Source: Calamus simplicifolius
Taxonomy: Eukaryota > Streptophyta > Magnoliopsida > Arecales > Arecaceae
Reading direction: 5' to 3'
Length of the DNA stretch: 64,000 nt
Assembly (NCBI GenBank): GCA_900491605.1
Contig: UESW01000045.1
Coordinates: 62,001 to 126,000, forward strand
Position 1 is the stretch's first letter. Every line of letters starts with the position of its first letter. Positions 11,267 through 23,857 of the stretch are shown here, piece by piece. The position numbers and the translations under genes were made by a program. Below the pieces are notes generated by a model. That model worked only from the letters and a program-made list of their open reading frames with translations. It was not told the DNA's origin and did not search any database.

Positions 11267-12966
11267 TGTTGACCCCATATTGATTTTGATGATTACAAAA
11301 CAGTTAGGCAACTCTAAGCTTGATACAGGGAAGTTCGGTCGCCTTGCAAGTAAGTATATGCGTGCAAAATTTCATTGGTAAGAAAGTACTTCATTTAATT
11401 GGCTTTGAATATTTTTTATTAGCTTGAGAGTTAATTGGTTAGCTAGCTTGTTATTCCATTTAGCTAACTGGCACGACTTTCAGCTAACTGGGAAACATTC
11501 TCAGTGCTTGGGCCGAATGTCATTGTATTTTAGTTAGCTGGGCGGTTCCTTACTGTTTTTGAATTTAGTTAGCTAGTGAGCTAACTGGCTATCTTTTAGC
11601 TAACTGAAGAGCTAACTCTCCATCTCCTGTTTTTCCTACAGCCGAGAGCTTTATACTTTTAGTTAGCTGGAGAGCTAATTGGCATTCAACGGCACTTTCT
11701 CCTGACTTTTTTGTTTTGTCTGTTAGTTAGCTGGAGAGCTAACTATCCATTGTTTAGTTAGCTGATGAGCTAACTAAGTGTTCTAAACTTTTTTGTCCTG
11801 GCAGTTGCTTTCTCTGTTAGTTAGCTAGAGAGCTAACTAGCAACCTGTTTAGCTAACTAATGAGCTGCCTCTGGACGTTCTTTTTCAACCTTGTCCTCTC
11901 TTGTGAGCTAGCTGACTAGCTAGCTGGGGACTTTTGCTTAAGCCTTGGCCGAATGGTTTCTTGCTTCAGCTGCCTGGAGTTATTCTTTCAGCCAACTACC
12001 GCCTAAGTTCTTGAGTTTGCTTTTCCTCTCTTACTCTCTCTCTATTGCTATTTTAAACTATACTTAACTTTTGGATTTTTGAATTTTTGCAGTGCTCTTC
12101 CTTCCTCAAATGGAGATCAGCATTCAATGCTTAAGGGAAACATTTATAATGGTTATATTTTCTTCCCGTTTTTATTTCCATTTGTTCCTAATGTATCTAA
12201 CGGATCTTTTCTTGTTGGATGATTATAAAAAGGTGGGATTTGAAGCACACCATGACGATTCGGAAAAAGAGTTTTTAAAGAGAAAGAAAATCCAAGAAAA
12301 GAGCTCATATTGCATATTGTTGAGTGGTTGTTGTTGTGCATTCAAGTTCATTCATTGCTCCAAAAAGTCGTCTGGATCTTTGAAGCTTTTCAAGCAATCA
12401 AGACTTCAGCTACTTCGAGCTCGTTCATTTATTGCTGAGTTTATTGCTTCAAAAATTGTAAAGTATACTCTGAATATTTGCTCATTGTGGGAGCTTCTCT
12501 TTATCATTCTTTGATCATTTTTGTAAAAGGGTTAATGTTAACCCTGATTATTTTGGGCTTCCTTGTGCCTTGAAACAAGAGGACTAGCCTAGGTTTGGCT
12601 AGGGTTTTTGGCTTCCTTGTGCCGTGAAACAAGAGGACTAGCCTGGTGTGGCTAAGGGTTTTTGTCTACCTTGTGCCATATAAACAAGAGGGCTAGCCTA
12701 GTTTGGCTAGAGGTTGTAATCGTTGTGATACGATTAGTGGAATTTCCAAAGGTTTTAGGGAGTGGATGTAGGTGCTGAGTTTGGCACCGAACCACTATAA
12801 ACTTTTGTGTGTTTGTGGTTGTTTGATTCTCTACTGTTATCATTCTGTGCACTCCACTACACCGCTGCCAATCAAGATTAGGGTTTAAGCACATATTTGC
12901 ATAGTAATCAATTTGTTTTTAATAACCCAATTCACTCCCCTTTTGGGTTGCTACATCTGGGCAACA
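11267..12966 (+). repeat. Sire-1 3' LTR (1,700 bp)
   Basis: Begins TGTTGACCCC and ends GGGCAACA like the 5' LTR. It lacks about 420 bp of the palindrome-rich region, the join lying near 11530. It keeps the three-copy repeat before the LTR end. Confidence 0.9.
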
Positions 12967-12971
12967 AGGAT

Positions 12972-13383
12972 CAACTCGACAATGTCAGGCATAGGCTGAC
13001 CATAGTTGAGAGCCTCCTCAGTTCATTGCTCAGAAAGGAGAGCAATGCAAGAAATGAGGAGGACAAGGGATAGGAAAATACAGAGGAGGGGCATTCCCTG
13101 GAGTGTCTTCACGAGCCTGAGAATGCAAATACAAAGGATAAGAAGAGGGAGCAGGAGCATTCCTTGGAGTGTCCAACTGAGTCTGGAAATGCAAATATAA
13201 AGGGAGGAAGAGCATTCCTTCGAGTGTCCAACTGAGCCTGGGATGCAAAAACAAAAGAAAAGAGATTGGAGGGGGATTCCTTGGATTATCAAACAGAGAC
13301 TGAGAATGAAAATAAAGAGGAGGAGAAGAGGGGGGAGGGGCATTCTACAGAGGGCTAAGAGGAGCCTAAATCTGAATTAATCG
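12972..13383 (+). pseudogene. Ulp1-like transposon gene, middle part between two Sirevirus insertions
   Basis: Removing Sire-1 and one copy of AGGAT joins the exon that began at 1817 with this segment in frame (VKD then QLDNVRHRL). After about 36 codons a TAG near 13069 interrupts. The rest is a degenerate tandem repeat rich in Glu/Lys codons. Sire-2 inserts at 13384. Confidence 0.55.
13084..13370 (+). repeat. Degenerate ~60-bp tandem repeat inside the Ulp1-like gene
   Basis: About five diverged units, each starting near GAGCATTCCTTGGAGTGTC and running through an A/G-rich tail. Units two and three are the most alike. In the reading frame each unit encodes a HSLEC-like core with an acidic and basic tail. 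Confidence 0.7.
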
Positions 13384-15049
13384 TGTTGGCCCAGATGGCA
13401 ACCCAAGAGGGGGGGGTGAATTGGGTTCTTAAAAATTTAAGACTTTTTGAACTTTAATTGATTAGTTAGCAAGATGTGCAAGTGAGAGGCTAACTAAAAT
13501 AACACACAAGCAAATAAAGAGAGATAGAGATAGAGAAAATTAGGCACGGCAAACACAAGAATTTTATAGTGGTTCGGTGCAACCAGCACCTACGTCCACT
13601 CCCAAGATTCACTTGGGTCCACACTATAATCTCTCTAGATTACAGCCGAGTTGTTTTCCAAGCTCACAACTCAAACTTGTTGTTTTACCGGGTGCACAAC
13701 GAACCCAGCTGGTTTTAACTCGGGCTTACCAGCACAAAACCCTACACGTTGTTTTTCGGGCTCACAACTAACCCAACACAAGCACTCCGGCTTGCAACGA
13801 GGTATACCAACCTCCACTAATTCAATCCACTGATTGAATCAGCAAACAAATAATAATGATAGAGTTTGAATGATAATGTGCTCCCCTTGAGCAGATATAC
13901 AAATTAAGTACAAAATTAAAAGGTTAGAAAAGCCTGATTGTATTTGCAGATGGTAGATGCTTGGGCTTTCTTCCTTCTTCTCTTCAACTCCTCTTGAAGT
14001 GTTGAATCACGCCTCAGCAGATTCTTGACCGTTGAAGACTTTGGAGTTGAGATGAAGCTTTTCCCTCTTTTGAAAATCCGCGATTTGACCTTTGAAACGC
14101 ACTTGGATTTTCTTTTGGCTTTTGTGGATTGATGAGAAGGAGTAGACGAATCTTTCACTTGGATTTCACTCCTTTTGAATCACTCTTCTTGAGCTAAAAG
14201 ATTTTTAAATGCTCTGTTTTTCCCTCTTTTCAAATGATATTCTTTTCTCTCTTTTTGATTTTCTCTGGGTTTTTTGATTTGAAAAGAACTCCTCTATTTA
14301 TAGAATCTGCAAAAATATATCCGTTAGAGACAAGGAAAAATAGCCGTTATTCAAAAATCTTACCGTTGGGGCTGATGTGTCATCGTAAAAATCGCGCCCA
14401 GATTTGCTGGAGTCGACTCATGCTTTTCCCGAGTCGGCTCGAGCTCGATTTTACCAAAAATAGAAATATTAGGGGTCGACTCGAAAAAAGTGTCGACTCC
14501 TGAAGTCGGGAGTCGACTCGTGAAAGACTTGGGGTCGACTCGAGAGTGCTCAGAAAAACACTCTTCTGGTGTCTGAGCGGAGTCGACTCGCACAGTCCAG
14601 GAGTCGGCTCGACAGAATCAGGGGTCGACTCGAGACTGCACATTTCTGTACACTGAGCGGAGTCGACTCTGAAACTCAGGAGTCGGCTCCGGAACGTATC
14701 AAAAATCAGAAACTTTTCTGATTGACATTAAAATCGTTCCAGATTCATTTTAATTCATTGTTTTGACTGAAATCAATAAATTAACTTTAGAATGATTCAA
14801 GAACTAATCCATCTTTTGAATAAAACATGAATTATAACATTTCTTTTCGAAAGTTTGAATATTGAGTTTAAAGTCACTTTCAAAATTGATTAAAGTTAAA
14901 CTTGAGCATTCTCATTCTCATTGATTGTTCAAAATAAATTTGTTGCTCATTTTCATAAACTCATTACATCCTTTAATAAACTCAATGGCTTTTAGTAATC
15001 ATCAAAATCAAAAGGATTGGATCATATAATTTTTCATAATCTTTCAACA
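13384..15049 (-). repeat. Sire-2 3' LTR (1,666 bp)
   Basis: On the + strand it reads TGTTGGCCC...TTTCAACA. It nearly matches 22178-23852 with small indels. It holds an array of GAGTCGACTC palindromes at 14408-14690. Confidence 0.88.
14408..14690. repeat. GAGTCGACTC palindrome array in Sire-2 3' LTR
   Basis: About a dozen copies of the palindrome GAGTCGACTC or the variant GAGTCGGCTC, spaced 15-40 bp. The same array is in the other LTR at about 23195-23490, and a related group lies inside the element at 16890-17090. Confidence 0.85.
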
Positions 15050-15246
15050 ATCTCCCCCTTTTTGATGATGACAAAAATATTGAGTTTGTTCATGATTGAT
15101 TAGTGAATTAATTTTGTTTTCATAGTTAAAGGCTCCCCCTTAATGAGGTAGCTCCCCCTATGAAACTTAATTAATTAACCCATTGTTTATCTCATTTTAT
15201 CACAATCATAGACAATCATAAAACTATAAAATTCTCCCCCTTTTTT
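15050..15246 (-). other. Sire-2 polypurine tract and extra polypurine motifs
   Basis: On the minus strand AAAAAGGGGGAGAT (15050-15064) abuts the 3' LTR. Further GGGGGA/GGGGGAG motifs occur at about 15133, 15152 and 15234-15246. Confidence 0.75.
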
Positions 15247-15412
15247 GTTATCAACAAAAAGATAGAGAATATAAACATTCATTCAAAATTGAAATAAGGA
15301 AATAGAGAATTCATTTCATTTAAAAGTCTAATACATCAAAATGTTCAGTACATTGATTTCATAAAGAAAGCATAAAACTTCAGTACAAAACAAGAATTGA
15401 AACTCTAGTAAC

Positions 15413-16793
15413 TCAAAAATGAGTTCTTACAATTCTAGTTAGATGATCAACTATATTTTTCATTCCTTCAGATTGAATTTTTACATAGTCCTTGAGTTTT
15501 TCATCAACAAAGGTGCACGCACTCTGAATTTTGTCTTGAAGCTCTGCGTTGCTTTGCATATGTCTCTCCATCTCCACATATATCCTTAAGTTCTTCAAAA
15601 ATATTCTTGAATCACACTTAAGGATGCCGATGAAGAGCCGAGAGTGGACTCAATCTTTGAATACGATCATCAAGAGAATAAAGTGTCTCTCTCAAATTCA
15701 TAAATTTATTCTCAAATCAGTTTTAAGCTTATCAGATTGATCTTCAAGTAAGGCTTTGAGTTGCATAATTTGTTGATCTGAAAAACTAGCAGAAGATGAA
15801 GTCTGAACAAAAGTTGGAGCAGGGGCTGGAGCAGAGGCAGAAACCAAGGGGCTCGGAGGTGCAGGCGAAGGATGTCTAACAGAGGGTCCTGCAGCCTCAG
15901 TATCTGTAGCTCTATCCTCTGTCACTCCTTTCCTTTCCCATTTACCATTCTTTTTGACAAACCCCATCCGATGAATTGTTGCCAGACTATAAAAATCAGT
16001 ATGTCTTAAATTCTTCATAGGTTCATTATCAGAAATCACCACAGGCTTCGAAAAATCAAGTAAGAATCATCCCATAAGGCAGACTGGATTTCCTTTTCCC
16101 TCCACAATCTGCTATGTACCACAGAATCATGCTGGGAAGATTGATAGGCTTGCCTGTCACTATGGCATCCATTACAAAAACATCTCTCTCAGAAACATAG
16201 TCAAATCTACCAGTTTTAGGAAATAGAATCCTACTGCAGATATTGTGAAGCAATCTCAACTCTAAGGAAGCTGATTAGCAAAACTCTTCAAATCCAACCA
16301 CATCCCTGTTTAATAATCTGGATAAAGCTGGGGCGCGGTCATCAGAAGAAAAGTGGAGGTGCCAGACAAGGGTAATTCCAATAATCTAGAAAGATCTCAG
16401 CAGTATGAAATTCTTACTCCTCTCACATTGCTAATAAGCCCATGGTCTCCTCTAGACAAATTCTTGTAAAATTCTTTAACCAAAGAGGGATAAGTCGGGC
16501 ACTCAAGAGAACAAATTTCTCCCAACCCATCTCGATTAACTGTCTCCCAACTAGAAAACCCTCATTCTCAAACAATTCAAAATCCACTTCCTACCAGTGG
16601 TAATGATCCTATCTGCTAGACGATCTACCTGGGAGGACGTGGCAGCAGGAGCAGCAGTTGGAGTAGAAGCAGATGAAGTGGAGTCCGAGCTTGGAGAAGG
16701 CTCTCGCACGGGACGCTTCACCGGCTTCTTCACGGAGCGCTTTCTCTTGATGCCACCCGCCACAACACTAGATCCTCTAGTTTTAGGTGCCAT
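15413..16793 (-). pseudogene. Sire-2 envelope-like ORF
   Basis: Counterpart of the Sire-1 ORF. It starts at an ATG at 16791-16793 with MAPKTRG and a basic KRKRSVKKPVKR run that could act in nuclear targeting, then a Ser/Pro/Ala tract. The conserved domain is broken by frameshifts and stops between 16550 and 16060; a piece with SERDVFVMDA and LPSMILWY is readable at 16056-16259. A Pro/Ser/Ala-rich section and a tail with DQQIMQLKALLEDQ follow to 15698, and a last open piece ends at 15413. Confidence 0.65.
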
Positions 16794-16869
16794 TTGATGA
16801 TTGGAGGTGATAATCAAGGATTATTGGAGTTTGGAGGGTTTGGGGAGAGTTGGAGAGAGTATTTTAAGA

Positions 16870-17095
16870 TTGGGGTCGAATAGAATGAGCGACGAGTCGA
16901 CTCTGCCCTAGAAAAATCAATTTGGGACCACCTCGAGTCGGCTCGCGCAAACCCAAGTGTCGACTCGGCACAGACACAGAAAGTCCGTCCCGACATGGAG
17001 TCGACTCGCGCCAGAGAGGGGTCGACTCGAGAGTTTCAGTTGAAACCGGGAGTCGACTCCGATACGCATCGAGTCGGCTCCGAGACCATTTCAGA
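16870..17095. repeat. Internal GAGTCGACTC-type repeats of Sire-2
   Basis: Five to seven copies of GAGTCGACTC or GAGTCGGCTC just upstream of the envelope-like ORF in the element's direction. They share wording with the LTR array, including spacers. Confidence 0.75.
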
Positions 17096-17256
17096 CCAAA
17101 AACATGAAATTTCTGAAATGTGTCCGGAAAATGATCATAAAAATTGATAAATCATTGGATATGAGTGAATCAATTAGATATGAGTTCTAGATAAGATTTC
17201 CTTAAGATTGAGGATTTGAAAGAATTCTAGATATATTTCCTTAGAGGTTTCAAAAT

Positions 17257-20200
17257 TTATTCAAAGGGATTACAAATTCCTAACTCTCCTCTAAGATAAC
17301 AAAATCTTTCTTCATTTAAAGGTTTAGTGAATATGTCAGCTAATTGTTCTTCAGTGTTTACATAATCTAAACAAATTTCATCATTAGCTACATGTTCCCT
17401 TATAAAATGATATCTAATTTCTATGTGTTTTGTTCTTGAGTGTTGAATTGGATTTTTAGTTAATTGATTGCGCTAGTGTTATCACATCTTATGGGTGTTT
17501 ATCAAGTGTGATACCATAGTCTTCAAGTTGTCGCTTAATCCATAGGATTTGCGCACAGCAACTTCCAGCTGCTACATATTCAGCTTCAGTAGTTGATAAT
17601 GCAACTGAATTTTGCTTTTTGCTAAACCATGTGATTAAGTTACTTCCTAAGAAATGGCATGCACCACTTGTGCTTTTTCTATCTAATTTACATCCAGCAT
17701 AATCAGAATCTGAATATGCAATTAGGTTTAATGTGGAGTCTCTAGAATACCATAAACCTACATTTTTGTTCCATTTAGATATCTTAAATTCTTTTAACAG
17801 CTATTAAATGTGATTCTTTAGGTTCAGATTGAAATCTAGCACATAAACATACTGAAAACATAATATCTGGTCTACTTGCTGTTAAATAAAGAAGGGATCC
17901 GATTATACCTCGATAATACTTTTGATCAACCTTTTTACCTTCTTCATCTTTGTCCAGCTTGCATGAAGGACTCATTGGAGTTCCGAGGGGTTTCATTGTT
18001 TCCATACCAAACTTTTTGAGTAGTTCTCTTGTGTATTTGGTTTGGTTGATAAAGATTCCCTCTTTGCTTTGTTTGATCTGGAGTCCAAGGAAGAAGTTGA
18101 GTTCTCCCATCATGCTCATCTCGAATTCTCCCTGCATCAACTTTGCAAATTCTTGACAAAGAGAATCGTTAGTAGCACCAAAAATAATGTCATCTACGTA
18201 TATTGTACTACAAGTAAATCTTTACTTTTTCTTTTCAAAAACAAAGTTTTATCAACATTTCCTCTTGTAAAATCATTTTCTATTAAGAATTTACTTAACC
18301 TATCATACCAAGCTCTAGGTGCTTGTTTCAAACCATATAAAGCTTTGTGCAATTTAAAAACGTGATTTGAAAACTCGTGATCTTCAAAACCTGGTGGTTG
18401 TTCTACATAAACTTCTTCATTATAAATCCATTTAAAAATGCGCTTTTTACATCCATTTGAAATAAGTTAAATTCATATGACATGCAAATGCAAGTAATAG
18501 CCTAATGGCTTCTAATCTAGCTACAGGTGCAAAGGTTTCATCAAAATCAATACCTTCCTCTTGATTATATCCTTTAGCAACCAATCTAGCTTTGTTTCTA
18601 ATTACTATGCCATTTTCATCTAGTTTATTTCTAAAAACCCATTTTGATCCTATTACTGAATGATTTTTAGGTCTTTCAACTAAAGTCCAAACATTATTTC
18701 TTGTAAATTGATTTAGTTCTTCTTGCATTGCTAACATCCAATTATTATCTTTTTCAGCTTCTTCTATAGTTTTAGGTTCAATTTGTGATACAAATGCAAG
18801 ATGATTACTAATATTTCTCATGTATGATCTAGTCCTTATTCCTTGAGATGGATCGCCTATAATCAATTCCTTAGGATGACTATGAGCATATCTCCAGTCT
18901 CTTGGAAGATCTACATCATTATGATCAATATTGACATCATCGTCCTTATGTGAATCATCATCTTTAGCTTCTTGTTCATGATCAGAAGATACTTCAATAT
19001 TAAGTTTTTCAAGATCTTTTTCAATTATGTTTGTATCTTCCTCATCATCAATCTTTTCAGATCCAGTTGCTAAAGATTCATCAAAACTACATGAATGGAT
19101 TCTTCAACTACTAAGGTTTTCTTGTTAAAGATTCTATATGCCTTACTAGTTGTTGAATAACCTAGAAAAATTCCTTCATCAGATTTAGCATCAAATTTTC
19201 CTAAGTTGTTTTTACCATTATTATGAATGAAACATTTACATCCAAATGCATGAAAGTATTTTATATTTGGTTTTCTTTCATTCCATAATTCATAAGGTGT
19301 TTTCTTTAATATTGGTCTTATTAAAGCTCTGTTTAAGATGTAACATGCTGTGTTAATTGCTTCCGCCCAAAAATACTTTGGTAAGTTGCTTTCGCATAGC
19401 ATGGTACGGGCCATGTCTTCTAGAGTCCTATTTTTTCTTTCAACTACACCATTTTGTTGTGGAGTCCTAGGGGCTGAAAAATTATGATTAATTCCATTTT
19501 CAGTGCAGAAATTTTCAAATAAGTGATTTTCAAATTCTGTTCCATGATCACTTCTTAGAGATACTATAGTAGTGTTTTTCTCATTTGTGACTTTCTTGAA
19601 GAATTTCAGGAATATCGAGAAAGTCTCATCTTTGTGAGCTAAAAACATTACCCAAGTATATCTAGAATAATCATCTACAATCACTAGACCATATTTCTTT
19701 CCTCCTAGACTTGTGGTTCTAGTTGGTCCGAAAAGATCCATGTGAAGTAGCTCTAGCCCTAGAAGTTGAAACAATGTTTTTAGATTTAAAAGAACTTCTA
19801 GTTTGTTTTCCAAATTGACATGCATCACATATTTTATTATTTTCAAAATCTAGTTTAGGTAATCCTTTAACTAAATCCATTTTAATTAGTTTTGAAATAA
19901 GGTGTGTGCTTGCATGACCTAATCTACGATGCCACAACCAACTAATTTCATTTATGTTAGCATTGTCAGCAATTAAGCAATGATCACTCAAAGATAATTT
20001 TTCTAAGTCAACTAAGTAAACATTGCCATGTCTATAACCAGTAAATACAATGCTATCATCAATAGAATTAGTTACAGTGCATAAGAAGATTTAAATGAAA
20101 CATTAAAGTTTTTATCACATAATTGACTTATACTAATTAGATTATGCTTCAAACCATTAACATAAAGTACATTATCAATAAATATAGATGGAGTTATGCG

Positions 20201-20350
20201 AACTTTACCAAGGCCCATAATTTGACCTTTACCGTTATCGCCAAACGTCACAACTCCACCTTTCTTTTCTTCTAGGGTGATGAATTCATCTTTGTCACCC
20301 GTCATATGTCTTGAGCAGCCACTATCAAGGTACCACTTTTTCTTTGATCT
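17257..20350 (-). pseudogene. Sire-2 pol
   Basis: Protease motif LDSGCSRHMTG lies near 20330. The pre-integrase zinc region (WLWHRRLGHAS, CDACQFGK) spans about 19960-19790, overlapping an integrase frame with LHMDLFGP and a TPQQNGVVERKNRT segment near 19450. Reverse transcriptase is split: ARLVAKGYNQEEGIDFDET near 18560 is in one frame, and MQGEFEMSMMGEL near 18140 in another, with the YxDD region damaged by a frameshift near 18190-18220. RNase H reaches the stop TAA at 17257-17259. At least five frame breaks. Confidence 0.85.
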
Positions 20351-20469
20351 TTTGGCTACAAGACATTCCTGCAATATAATCAAACTTTATGCTTAGGTAC
20401 CCAAGCTTTCTTGGGTCCTTCATGGTTAGCAGCAATAAAAATTGTTCCTTTCGGAACCCATATTTTCTT

Positions 20470-22115
20470 AGCTTTAATATTTAACTTGTTATTATTTAAG
20501 TTTTGCATTCAAAGGATTTATGACCTTTTTCATTACATTTAAAACAAGTTATATTACTTTGGTTGGCTTTTACAAAAATATTCTTTAAGATTTTGTTTCC
20601 TTAATGTGTTATATCCTAAACCAGCTTTGTCAAAAACAGCTTTTTGACTATCTAGGATCATGTTAAGTTTAGTTGAACTTAAGGTGAATTTCTCAACAAT
20701 GTCTTTATATTTTTTAACATCTTTCTTAAGAGAGTCATTTTCTTTAGCTTGCTGTTCTTTATCTAAAGCTAAAGTTTCTATTTGATCTTTTAAATCTTTA
20801 GTTGAGTTTTTAGTTTCAGATTTTAACAAATCTATTTCTTGATTAAGATTATCTCTTTCTTTCCTAAGTTCTTCTTTTTCATTAGTTAAGTTCTTAACTT
20901 CTAAAGCTAATTCATTTTTACTTTTAGCTAAACTAATATTGTCATTTTTCAAAAACTTATACTTTTTTTTAAGGATTTAAAATCAATCATAAGTTCATTG
21001 AAAGCCTCAAACATTTCATCAAATGTAAATCATCATTTGAGTTTTCAGAACTTACCTCATTGTCGTTGTCGTCGTCGTTGGCCATGAAGCAAATATTGGC
21101 AACTTCTTTTGTTCTTCTTCTTCGAAGAAGATTCATCAGACCATGTTGCCATGTATGCTTTCTTCTTGTAGGCCTTTTTCAGCAAAGGACAGTCATACTA
21201 AAGTGCCCTGGCTTTTTACACTCATAACATACTAAGGGCTCTTTTTCTTTTTCTTTCTCCTTGTCCTTTTTCTTATCCTTTTCTCCTTCAATCTTGCTCC
21301 AAATTTCTTTTTATGGAAGGGCCTTTTTCTCATAAACTTCTGAATTTTTTGGCCAAGAGAGCAGTTTCCTCATCATCTTCATCATTACTTTCACTGCTGC
21401 TCTCTTCCATTTCTGCAGTCTTGAGGGCAAGGTTTTCTTCTTTTTGTTTCCTCCTCAACATGCTGCTTCATTGTTAATTCGTGGGTCATTAAGGATCCTA
21501 GAAGCTCCTCTAAAGGTAGTGCATTGAGGTCTTTGGCTTCTTGGATGCAGTGACTTTTGCTTCCCACGATCTTGGTAGTGACCTAAGAATTTTGCGAACA
21601 AGATCAGCATTAGTATAAATTACCAAGACTTTTCAAACCATTCACAATATCAGTGAATCTAGTGAACATGCATGTGATGGTTTCAGTTTGTTCCATTGTA
21701 AACAATTCATATTTATGAACCAAAATATTTATCTTTGATTCTTTTACTTGGTTTGTTCCTTCATGAGTTATTTCCAACCTATCCCAAATTTCTTTTGCGG
21801 AATTACAAGTTGAGATTCGGTTGAATTCATTTGAGTCTAAGGAACAATATAAAATATTAATGGCTTTAGCATTTAGTTGTGCCATTCTCCTATCATTATC
21901 ATTCCAATCCCTTTCGGGCTTTAGGAACAATAGTGCCATCAATAAGGTGTGTGGGTGTACTAGGTCCATTTATTATTACTCCCCAAATCATAGTCAGAAG
22001 CTTGAATGAATATTCTCATTCTAGCTTTCCAATATGAATAGTTGGTTCCATTAAATAAAGGAGGTCTATTCGTAGAATGACCTTCAGCAAAACTTGAACC
22101 AATTTGTGTTGCCAT
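20470..22115 (-). pseudogene. Sire-2 gag
   Basis: Starts at an ATG at 22113-22115 (MATQIGSSFAEG, then FNGTNYSYWKARM). A frame break near 21965 precedes the gag core (WDRLEITHEG, MFTRFTDIVNGL) open to 21610. The zinc-knuckle region (about 21190-21220) is frameshifted. A coiled coil rich in Lys, Glu and Leu is open at 20554-20952. Confidence 0.82.
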
Positions 22116-22163
22116 ATGGATCTTTAGCCCTTGATCGTGAGATCAAATTCTAAATGAGCACTT

Positions 22164-22175
22164 GCTCTGATACCA
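22164..22175 (-). other. Primer binding site, Sire-2
   Basis: On the minus strand TGGTATCAGAGC, two bases from the 5' LTR edge, matching initiator tRNA-Met. Confidence 0.88.
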
Positions 22176-22177
22176 AT

Positions 22178-23852
22178 TGTTGGCCCAGATGGCAACCCAA
22201 GAGGGGGGGGGTGAATTGGGTTCTTAAAAATTTAAGACTTTTTAACTTTAATTGATTAGTTAGCAAGATGTGCAAGTGAGAGGCTAACTAAAAAATACAC
22301 AAGCAAATAAAGAGAGATAGAGAAGAGAAAAATTAGGCACGGCAAACACAAGATTTTATAGTGGTTCGGTGCAACCAACACCTACGTCCACTCCCAAGAT
22401 TCACTTGGGTCCACACTATAATCTCTCTAGATTACAGCCGAGTTGTTTTCCAAGCTCACAACTCAAACTTGTTGTTTTACGGGTGCACAACGAACCCAGC
22501 TGGTTTTAACTCGGGCTTACCAGCACAAAACCCTACACGTTGTTTTTCACGGGCTCACAACTAACCCAACACAAGCACTCCGGCTTGCAACGAGGTATAC
22601 CAACCTCCACTGATTCAATCCACTGATTGAATCAGCAAACAAATAATAATGAAGTGTTTGAACATAATGTGCTCCCCTTGAGCAAATATACAAATGAAGT
22701 ACAAAATAAAAAGGTTAGAAAAGCCTGATTGTATTGCAGATGGTAGTGCTTGGGCTTTCTTCCTTCTTCTCTTCAACTCCTCTTGAAGTGTTGAATCACG
22801 CCTCAGCAAGATTCTTGACCGTTGAAGACTTTGGAGTTGAGATGAAGCTTTTCCTCTTTTGAAAATCCTCGATTTGACCTTTGAAAGCTTGGATTTTCTT
22901 TTGGCTTTTGTGGATTGATGAGAAGGAGCAGACGAATCTTTCACTTGGATTTCACTCCTTTTGAATCACTCTTCTTTGAGCTAAAAGATTTTTCAATATG
23001 CTCTGTTTTTCCCTCTTTTCAAATGATATTCTTTTCTCTCTTTTTGATTTTCTCTTTTTTTGATTTGAAAAGAGCTCCTCTATTTATAGAATCTGCAAAA
23101 ATATATCCGTTAGAGACAAGGAAAAATAGCCGTTATTCAAAAATCTTACCGTTGGGGCTGATGTGTCATCGTTAAAAATCGCGCCCAGATTTGCTGGAGT
23201 CGACTCGAGCTTTTGAGTCGGCTCGAGCTCGATTACCAAAAATAGAAATATTAGGGGTCGACTCGAAAAAAGTGTCGACTCCTGAAGTCGGGAGTCGACT
23301 CGTGAAAACTTGGGGTCGACTCGAGAGTGCTCAAAAAACACTCTTCTGGTGTCTGAGCGGAGTCGACTCGCACAGTCCAGGAGTCGGCTCGACAGAATCA
23401 GGGGTCGACTCGAAATTTCAAGGGTCGACTCGACACAGATGCACATTTCTGTACACTGAGGGAGTCGACTCTGAAACTCAGGAGTCGGCTCCGGAACGTA
23501 TCAAAAATCAGAAACTTTTCTGATTGACATTAAAATCGTTCCAGATTCATTTTAATTCATTGTTTTGACTTGAAATCAATAAATTAACATTTAGAATGAT
23601 TCAAGAACTAATCCAACTTTTGAATAAAACATGAATTATAAATTTCTTTTTGAAAGTTTGAATATTGAGCTTAAAGTCACTTTCAAAATTGATTAAAGTT
23701 AAACTTGAGCATTCTCATTCTCATTGATTGTTCAAAATAAATTTGTTGCTCATTTTCATAAACTCATTACATCCTTTAATAAACTCAATGGCTTTTAGTA
23801 ATCATCAAAATCAAAAGAATTGGATCATATAATTTTTCATAATCTTTCAACA
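22178..23852 (-). repeat. Sire-2 5' LTR (1,675 bp)
   Basis: Near copy of 13384-15049, including the GAGTCGACTC array (23195-23490). The element's transcription would run leftward from here. Confidence 0.88.
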
Positions 23853-23857
23853 AATCC

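Larger units (their letters stand above)
1949..12966 (+). mobile_element. Sire-1: Sirevirus-like Copia LTR retrotransposon
   Basis: An 11.0-kb complete but degenerate element. Both ends read TGTTG...CAACA, and a perfect 5-bp target duplication AGGAT flanks it (1944-1948 and 12967-12971). Order: 5' LTR, tRNA-Met primer site, gag with CCHC knuckle and coiled coil, pol (protease, integrase, reverse transcriptase, RNase H), an envelope-like ORF with a putative plant transposon domain, repeated polypurine motifs, 3' LTR. This order and the long LTRs fit the Sirevirus (SIRE1/Maximus) lineage. Several frame breaks and stops make it non-autonomous now. It sits inside a coding exon of the Ulp1-like transposon gene. 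Confidence 0.9.
13384..23852 (-). mobile_element. Sire-2: Sirevirus-like Copia LTR retrotransposon
   Basis: A 10.5-kb element on the minus strand. Flanks AATCG and AATCC match at four of five positions, as an aged target duplication. In its own direction: 5' LTR 22178-23852, primer site, gag, pol, envelope-like ORF, repeated polypurine motifs, 3' LTR 13384-15049. Many frameshifts break the ORFs. It sits 417 bp from Sire-1 in the same host transposon gene. Confidence 0.88.
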
